From Rhodobacteraceae bacterium UBA6273 (lineage in GTDB: Bacteria; Pseudomonadota; Alphaproteobacteria; Rhodobacterales; Rhodobacteraceae), in assembly GCA_002440625.1 (NCBI GenBank), contig DJUV01000190.1:1-9883 (forward strand): a DNA stretch of 9,883 bases. Direction: 5' to 3'. A program made the position numbers and the translations under genes. The first letter of the stretch is position 1. Each line of letters opens with the position of its first letter. Below are positions 5,474-9,883 of this stretch, in pieces. The notes under the pieces were generated by a model. The model worked only from the letters and a program-made list of their open reading frames with translations. It was not told where the DNA came from and did not search any database.

Positions 5474-7287
5474 TGTGCGGTATTGTCGGGGTTCTCGGGA
5501 ACCATGAAGTCGCGCCGATCCTTGTGGAGGCGCTGAAAAGGCTGGAATATCGCGGCTACGATTCCGCCGGGATCGCCACGGTCAACCGCGGCAAGCTCGA
5601 CCGCCGCCGCGCCGTGGGCAAGCTCGTCAACCTCTCGGACCTTCTGGTCCACGATCCCTTGGCGGGCAAGTCTGGCATCGGCCATACCCGCTGGGCTACG
5701 CATGGCGCGGCGACGGTCACGAATGCGCATCCGCATCGCTCCGGCCCGGTCGCGGTCGTCCACAACGGCATCATCGAGAACTTCCGCGAACTGCGTGCCG
5801 AACTGGCCGAAGCAGGGCTCGCGGCAGAGACGGAGACCGATACCGAAACCGTCGCCCTTCTCGCCCGCCGCTTCATGGATCAGGGCATGAACCCGCGCGA
5901 CGCCGCGCGCGCCACGCTGAAGCGGCTCGAAGGCGCTTTCGCGCTTCTCTTCCTCTTCGACGGCGAGGAAGACCTGATGATCGCCGCGCGCAAGGGTTCC
6001 CCCCTTGCCATCGGCCATGGCGACGGAGAGATGTTCGTCGGTTCCGACGCCATAGCACTTGCGCCCATGACCGACCGCATCACCTACCTTGAAGAGGGCG
6101 ACCATGCCTTCGTCACCCGTGACGGTGCGGAAGTCTTTGACGCCGCCGCACGGCGCGCGAACCGCGAACTGACGCGCATCCGCGTCGACCAGACGCGGGT
6201 CGAAAAGGCCGGCTACAAGCATTTCATGGCCAAGGAGATCGCCGAACAGCCGGTGGTCCTTGGCGATGCGATCAAGCATTACGCCGGGCCGTCCGGCATC
6301 GCCTTGCCGGACGGCCTCAACTTCGCCGGGCTTGACCGGCTGACGATGGTCGCCTGCGGCACCGCCTCCTACGCCTGCCTCACCGCGAAATACTGGTTCG
6401 AGCGTCTGGCGGGCCTGAACTGCGAAGTCGATGTCGCATCGGAATTCCGCTACCGCGAACCGCCGCTGCCGCCGAAATCCTACGCGCTGTTCGTCAGCCA
6501 GTCGGGCGAGACGGCGGACACGCTGGCGGCCCTGCGCTACTGCCGCGACAAGGTGGAAAAGATCGTCTCGGTGGTCAACGTGCCGACCTCCACCATCGCG
6601 CGCGAAAGCGACATCGCCCTGCCGATCCTCGCCGGGATCGAGGTTGGCGTGGCCTCCACCAAGGCCTTCACCTGCCAGTTGACGGTTCTCCTACTCCTCG
6701 CGCTCAAGGCCGGGCAGGATCGCGGCCATCTGACCTCGGCGGAGGTCGCCGAGCACCTCAAGTCGCTTGCCACCTTGCCCGGCCTTGTCAACCAGGCACT
6801 GGCGCGCGAGGGCGAGATTGCGGCCATGGCCGAAGCGGTGGCCGAGGCGCAAGATGTGCTCTTCCTCGGTCGCGGCGCGATGTATCCGCTGGCACTCGAG
6901 GGTGCGCTGAAACTGAAGGAAATCAGCTACATCCACGCCGAAGGTTATGCATCTGGCGAGTTGAAGCACGGGCCGATCGCCCTTATCGACCGCGTGGTGC
7001 CGGTGATCGTGCTCGCCCCCCGCGATGCCTTGTTCGACAAGACCGTTTCGAACATGCAGGAGGTCATGGCACGCCACGGCAAGGTCATCCTGATGACCGA
7101 TGCGAAGGGCGCGCGCGAGGCCGCCGATGGCACCTGGAAGGTGCTGACCCTGCCCGATGTGCCGGACCTTCTGGCGCCGATCCTCTACGCCATCCCGGCG
7201 CAGCTTCTGGCCTATCACGCAGCGGTGGCGAAGGGGACAGACGTGGACCAGCCCCGGAACCTCGCCAAGTCGGTGACGGTCGAGTGA
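5473..7287 (+). CDS. glmS: Glutamine--fructose-6-phosphate aminotransferase (isomerizing)
   Basis: A 604-residue enzyme that makes glucosamine-6-phosphate and glutamate from fructose-6-phosphate and glutamine, the first committed step to UDP-GlcNAc. The glutaminase domain (about 1-215) begins MCGIVG, with Cys2 as N-terminal nucleophile after Met removal; Arg73-Trp74 in TRWATHG, Asn98-Gly99 in HNGIIEN, and Asp123 match E. coli numbering exactly. The isomerase part has two SIS domains: VACGTASYA (Cys295) and SQSGET (342-347) in the first, GRGAMYPLALEGALKLKE with Glu483, then GELKHGP with His499 in the second. It ends with the conserved DQPRNLAKSVTVE. AGGAAAAGG lies 8-16 nt before the ATG, inside the glmU end. 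The E. coli enzyme has 609 residues, so the protein is complete. No glmS ribozyme is possible in the 1-nt overlap with glmU. The next gene overlaps by 4 nt. Confidence 0.98.
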   Translation: MCGIVGVLGNHEVAPILVEALKRLEYRGYDSAGIATVNRGKLDRRRAVGKLVNLSDLLVHDPLAGKSGIGHTRWATHGAATVTNAHPHRSGPVAVVHNGIIENFRELRAELAEAGLAAETETDTETVALLARRFMDQGMNPRDAARATLKRLEGAFALLFLFDGEEDLMIAARKGSPLAIGHGDGEMFVGSDAIALAPMTDRITYLEEGDHAFVTRDGAEVFDAAARRANRELTRIRVDQTRVEKAGYKHFMAKEIAEQPVVLGDAIKHYAGPSGIALPDGLNFAGLDRLTMVACGTASYACLTAKYWFERLAGLNCEVDVASEFRYREPPLPPKSYALFVSQSGETADTLAALRYCRDKVEKIVSVVNVPTSTIARESDIALPILAGIEVGVASTKAFTCQLTVLLLLALKAGQDRGHLTSAEVAEHLKSLATLPGLVNQALAREGEIAAMAEAVAEAQDVLFLGRGAMYPLALEGALKLKEISYIHAEGYASGELKHGPIALIDRVVPVIVLAPRDALFDKTVSNMQEVMARHGKVILMTDAKGAREAADGTWKVLTLPDVPDLLAPILYAIPAQLLAYHAAVAKGTDVDQPRNLAKSVTVE

Positions 7288-7964
7288 CCGCGACGCTTGA
7301 GACGGCCCTCGCCGACCTCCGCGCGGCGGGCGATGCCACGCGGGCGGAGGAAGTCGCGGCCTATCACAAGGTCCCCCGCCCCTATCTTGGCGTGCCAGTG
7401 CCGGTCGTCACCGAGATTGCGAAGGGCTGGCGTGAAACGCTCGACGTGCCGGGCCGGGTGGCGCTCGCCGATGGCCTCTGGCGGACCGATATCCACGAGG
7501 CGCGGGTCGCGGCGGCGAAGCTTCTGGTGCAGGCGCGGATCAAGGATGACGATGCGGTCTGGCGCCTCATCGCCTCCTGGGTGCCGAGTTTTGATGCTTG
7601 GGCCATAGCCGACCATGCCTGTGATGCCGGCGCACGGCGTCTGGTGGCCGACCCGTCGCGGATCGACGAGGTCGAGGGCTGGACCAAAGCGGACAGCTTC
7701 TGGTCCCGCCGCGCGGCGTTGGTCATCACCCTGCCCTGGACCAAGCAGAACTTCCCGAAGCCCATCGACCTCGACATCCGCGACCGGGTTCTCGGCTGGG
7801 CCGTCGAGATGGCCGACGACCGCGAATGGTTCATCCAGAAGGCCATCGCCTGGTGGCTGCGGGAGCTTTCCAAGCATGACCCCGAAAGGGCGCGCGGATT
7901 TCTTGAAGCGCATGGCCAAAGGCTGAAGCCTTTCGCCCGGAAGGAAGCGGCGAAATACCTTTGA
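7284..7964 (+). CDS. AlkD-like DNA alkylation repair protein
   Basis: A 226-residue HEAT-repeat-like DNA alkylation repair protein (AlkC/AlkD superfamily, DNA_alkylation domain). Bacillus cereus AlkD removes bulky or positively charged N3- and N7-alkylpurines without base flipping. The residues known to matter there (Trp109, Asp113, Trp187) have matches here: Trp106 and Asp110 in FDAWAIADHACD, and Trp190 in QKAIAWWLRELSKHDPE. The whole protein is made of helical pairs and ends in PFARKEAAKYL, with basic residues suited to DNA contact. It starts with GTG at 7284, whose GTGA overlaps the TGA of glmS; no other start fits and the overlap implies translational coupling. Co-transcription with glmU-glmS is inferred from this. 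Nothing in the sequence indicates damage induction; no ada-like or SOS box lies before it. Close relatives with structural rather than enzymatic roles exist, so catalysis is probable, not certain. Confidence 0.87.
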   Translation: MTATLETALADLRAAGDATRAEEVAAYHKVPRPYLGVPVPVVTEIAKGWRETLDVPGRVALADGLWRTDIHEARVAAAKLLVQARIKDDDAVWRLIASWVPSFDAWAIADHACDAGARRLVADPSRIDEVEGWTKADSFWSRRAALVITLPWTKQNFPKPIDLDIRDRVLGWAVEMADDREWFIQKAIAWWLRELSKHDPERARGFLEAHGQRLKPFARKEAAKYL

Positions 7965-7984
7965 CCGCGCGACTTTCGGCCACC

Positions 7985-8017
7985 TTGCCGCCCCCCGCGC
8001 GAAGACCTAAGTTATAC
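7985..8017 (+). promoter_or_regulatory. Possible moaA promoter, leaderless arrangement
   Basis: The 55-bp gap after the AlkD-like gene (7965-8019) has TTGCCG (7985-7990) and, 17 bp on, TAAGTT (8008-8013), overlapped by the better -10-like TTATAC (8012-8017). Start sites predicted from these fall at or within a few bases of the moaA ATG at 8020. No purine-rich ribosome binding site precedes the ATG. I see no molybdenum-cofactor riboswitch, for which the gap is too short. Confidence 0.22.
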
Positions 8018-8019
8018 CG

Positions 8020-9021
8020 ATGGCTCCGCTGATAGACCCCTTCGCCCGTCCGATCACCTACCTGCGCGTTTCGGTGACGGATCGCTGCGATTTCCGTTGC
8101 ACCTATTGCATGGCCGAACACATGCAATTCCTGCCGAAGAAGGACCTGCTGACGCTTGAAGAACTGGACCGGCTCGCCTCGGCCTTCGTCCGGCTTGGCG
8201 TCGAGAAGCTGAGGATCACCGGCGGCGAACCCCTCGTCCGCCGCGACATCCTCACTTTCTTCCGCGCCATGTCGCGGCATCTGGAAACCGGCGCGCTGAA
8301 GGAACTGACGCTGACGACCAACGGTTCGCAGCTTCAGCGCTTTGCCAAGGACCTCGCCGATTGCGGCATCCGCCGCGTCAATGTCTCGCTCGACACGCTC
8401 GATCCGGAGAAGTTTCAAGAGATCACCCGCTGGGGCAAGCTTCCGGCTGTTCTGGGTGGGATCGAGGCGGCAAAGGCGGCGGGCCTCAGGGTCAAGATCA
8501 ACACCGTCGCCCTCAAGGGCTTCAACGAGGATGAGCTTTTCGGCCTTCTCGACTGGTGCGCGAAGGAAGACCACGACCTGACCTTCATCGAGGTCATGCC
8601 AATGGGCGAGATGGGCGAGGAGATGCGGCTGGACCAGTACTGGCCGCTGAAGGACCTCCGCGCCCGGCTGGCCGAACGCTTCGCGCTGACGGAACTGACT
8701 GAGCGCACCGGCGGACCGGCGCGTTATGTGCGGATCGAGGAGACGGGCCAGAAGATCGGCTTCATCACGCCCCTGACGCATAATTTCTGCGAAAGCTGCA
8801 ACCGCGTCCGCGTGACCTGTACCGGCGAGCTTTTCATGTGCCTCGGGCAGGAAGACATGGCCGACCTCCGCGCGCCCTTGCGCGCCAGCGAGAGCGACGA
8901 ACTGGTGGAGCAGGCGATCCGGGCGGCGATTGCGCTGAAGCCCAAGGGCCATGACTTCGACTATTCGCGCCAGAAGGTCGCCGGCCAGATGACGCGGCAC
9001 ATGAGCCATACGGGCGGGTAG
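8020..9021 (+). CDS. moaA: GTP 3',8-cyclase (molybdenum cofactor biosynthesis)
   Basis: A 333-residue radical SAM enzyme that converts GTP to 3',8-cyclo-7,8-dihydro-GTP, the first step of molybdopterin synthesis together with MoaC. The N-terminal 4Fe-4S cluster motif Cys23-x3-Cys27-x2-Cys30 lies in [11 protein letters not shown], followed by ITGGEP (66-71) for SAM binding. The second cluster is Cys257-x2-Cys260-x13-Cys274 ([19 protein letters not shown]). The C-terminus ends in the Gly-Gly pair (HTGG) required by the family. Length and N-terminus ([20 protein letters not shown]) are typical. The start has no clear Shine-Dalgarno; an in-frame stop (8008-8010) rules out an upstream start. No other moa or moe gene is in the window. 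It converges on the amidohydrolase gene with two bases between the stop codons. Confidence 0.97.
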   Translation: MAPLIDPFARPITYLRVSVTDRCDFRCTYCMAEHMQFLPKKDLLTLEELDRLASAFVRLGVEKLRITGGEPLVRRDILTFFRAMSRHLETGALKELTLTTNGSQLQRFAKDLADCGIRRVNVSLDTLDPEKFQEITRWGKLPAVLGGIEAAKAAGLRVKINTVALKGFNEDELFGLLDWCAKEDHDLTFIEVMPMGEMGEEMRLDQYWPLKDLRARLAERFALTELTERTGGPARYVRIEETGQKIGFITPLTHNFCESCNRVRVTCTGELFMCLGQEDMADLRAPLRASESDELVEQAIRAAIALKPKGHDFDYSRQKVAGQMTRHMSHTGG

Positions 9022-9023
9022 GA

Positions 9024-9883
9024 TTAGCCGGCCGGCATCCTCGCCTCGACCATCCCGGCGTACCAGCTTGCCCCGAAGGGGATGACGTTGTCGTCGAAAT
9101 TATAGGCCGGGTGGTGGACCATCGCGGTGTCGCCGTTGCCGGTGAAGATATAGGCGCCGGGGCGTTCGTTCAGCATGAAGCTGAAATCCTCGGCCCCCAT
9201 CATCGGCGCGATCCCCATGTCGCAGCCGCCGGAGATGGCGCGAGCAACCTCGGCAGCGTGGTGGGTTTCCTCGGGCGTGTTCATCGTCACCGGATAGCCC
9301 CGGCGGTAGTCGATCTCGGCCTTCGCGCCATGGGCGGCGGCAATCCCTTCGATCAGGGCCTTGAGCCGCGCCTCGACCAGATCCTGCACCTTGGGGTCCA
9401 GCGTGCGGACCGTGCCTTTCAGCGTCACGGTTTGCGGAATGACGTTGTAGCTGTCGCTTTCGGTCTTCACCGTGCAGACCGAGACGACGACCTCCTTTAA
9501 TGGATCGACGGTGCGGCTGGCGATGGACTGGATGCCAACGACGATCTGCGCCGAAACCAATACCGGGTCGATGCAGTCATGCGGCTTGGCGGCATGGCCG
9601 CCCTTCCCGGTCACTTTCACGTCGAACTGGTCGGCGGCGGCCATCATCGGGCCGGGGCGGATCGCGAAGGTGCCGACCGGAATTCCCGGCATGTTGTGCA
9701 TGCCGTAAACCTCCTGAATGCCGAAGCGCTGCATCAGCCCGTCCTCGACCATCGCACGCCCGCCCGCGCCGCCTTCTTCGGCGGGCTGGAAGATCACCAC
9801 GGCGGTGCCGTCGAAATTCCGCGTCTCGGCGAGGTACTTCGCGGCGCCAAGCAGCATGGCGGTATGGCCGTCATGGCCGCAGG
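9024..9883 (-). CDS. M20-family (M20D) amidohydrolase, N-terminus outside window
   Basis: Metal-dependent amidohydrolase of the M20D group (hippurate hydrolase / N-acyl-L-amino acid amidohydrolase type), which cleaves N-acyl groups from amino acids or similar amides. About 285 codons are visible of some 390. The reading frame continues past the ATG at 9857 to the edge, where it reads CGHDGHTAMLLGAA, so that ATG is internal. Metal-binding elements seen are the Cys-Gly-His of CGHDGH (9881-9864), the Glu-Glu of QPAEEGG (9779-9774), the His of MHNMPG (9698-9696) and the His pair in VHHPAYNFDD (9116-9111). The dimerisation (lid) domain begins near KVTGKGGHAAKPHDCIDP. The pattern MGAEDFSFML is typical of this group. 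Exact substrate is open: hippurate, indole-acetyl-amino acid, N-acetyl-diaminopimelate or peptide-derived amides are all handled by close relatives. Confidence 0.9.
   Translation of the reverse strand, partial: CGHDGHTAMLLGAAKYLAETRNFDGTAVVIFQPAEEGGAGGRAMVEDGLMQRFGIQEVYGMHNMPGIPVGTFAIRPGPMMAAADQFDVKVTGKGGHAAKPHDCIDPVLVSAQIVVGIQSIASRTVDPLKEVVVSVCTVKTESDSYNVIPQTVTLKGTVRTLDPKVQDLVEARLKALIEGIAAAHGAKAEIDYRRGYPVTMNTPEETHHAAEVARAISGGCDMGIAPMMGAEDFSFMLNERPGAYIFTGNGDTAMVHHPAYNFDDNVIPFGASWYAGMVEARMPAG

Noticed and set aside
5460..5475. Possibility of a glmS ribozyme upstream of glmS
   Set aside because: That ribozyme needs a 5' leader of well over 100 nt. Here glmS overlaps glmU by one base and the upstream sequence is GlmU coding.
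5221..6279. Open frame of 352 codons on the minus strand, antisense to the end of glmU and start of glmS
   Set aside because: It is complementary to two certain genes and crosses their junction; no domain, signal peptide or ribosome binding site supports it.
7965..8001. CGCGCG repeats (7966-7971 and 7996-8001) that could form a terminator after the AlkD-like gene
   Set aside because: The stem is only six alternating CG pairs around a 24-nt loop with no T tract; such runs are common by chance in this GC content.
7831..9009. Long open frame of 392 codons on the minus strand, antisense to moaA
   Set aside because: moaA on the plus strand has all its cluster cysteines and full length. The antisense frame is open because of GC-rich third positions; its translation shows no recognisable domain and is rich in His, Arg and Ala in the usual shadow pattern.
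9027..9036. Perfect palindrome GCCGGCCGGC just past moaA
   Set aside because: It lies in the coding end of the amidohydrolase, has no loop for an RNA hairpin, and is expected by chance in such GC-rich DNA.
1..9883. Search for mobile elements, defence systems, CRISPR arrays, toxin-antitoxin pairs, tRNA genes or a gene cluster of unknown type
   Set aside because: All space is occupied by recognisable housekeeping genes with short gaps (largest about 140 bp). No transposase, integrase, nuclease or direct-repeat array was seen, and base composition looks uniform apart from the short patch at 5436-5475.

Overview
This is a gene-dense, GC-rich chromosomal stretch (GC by eye about two thirds) from an alphaproteobacterium, most likely a Rhodobacteraceae member related to Rhodobacter, Defluviimonas or Paracoccus. 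The taxon is inferred from codon use, the style of the proteins and a hairpin-rich spacer element after creA that resembles one I remember from that family. I see no transposase, integrase, tRNA, rRNA, CRISPR array, prophage gene or compositional island. It reads as an ordinary core-genome region, and I found no convincing new multi-gene system.

Layout, left to right. (1) Positions 1-1026, minus: isovaleryl-CoA dehydrogenase (leucine degradation), with its 3' end outside the window. Upstream is the best promoter of the window, carrying two inverted repeats. (2) 1167-1616, plus: a CreA-family secreted protein, followed by a two-hairpin spacer element. (3) 1686-2909, minus: a DegT/DnrJ/EryC1/StrS-type PLP enzyme without sugar-biosynthesis neighbours. 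(4) 3018-3353, plus: a small secreted protein I do not recognise. (5) 3354-4019, minus: a HAD phosphatase of phosphoglycolate phosphatase type, tail to tail with (4) with no gap. (6) 4124-7964, plus: a tightly coupled run of glmU, glmS and an AlkD-like DNA alkylation repair gene, with 1-nt and 4-nt overlaps. (7) 8020-9021, plus: moaA, with no clear Shine-Dalgarno. (8) 9024-9883, minus: an M20 amidohydrolase whose N-terminus lies outside the window.

Functional links. GlmS makes glucosamine-6-phosphate from fructose-6-phosphate and glutamine. GlmU then acetylates glucosamine-1-phosphate and uridylylates it to UDP-GlcNAc, the precursor of peptidoglycan and lipid A. The intermediate mutase, GlmM, is not in the window. 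The AlkD-like protein is coupled to glmS by position and has no obvious biochemical link to it. The other genes are unrelated housekeeping functions: leucine catabolism, 2-phosphoglycolate salvage, molybdenum cofactor synthesis and hydrolysis of N-acyl or peptide-like amides. The points worth a second look are mainly regulatory: dyads near ivd, glmU and the small secreted protein, the spacer element, and a possibly leaderless moaA.
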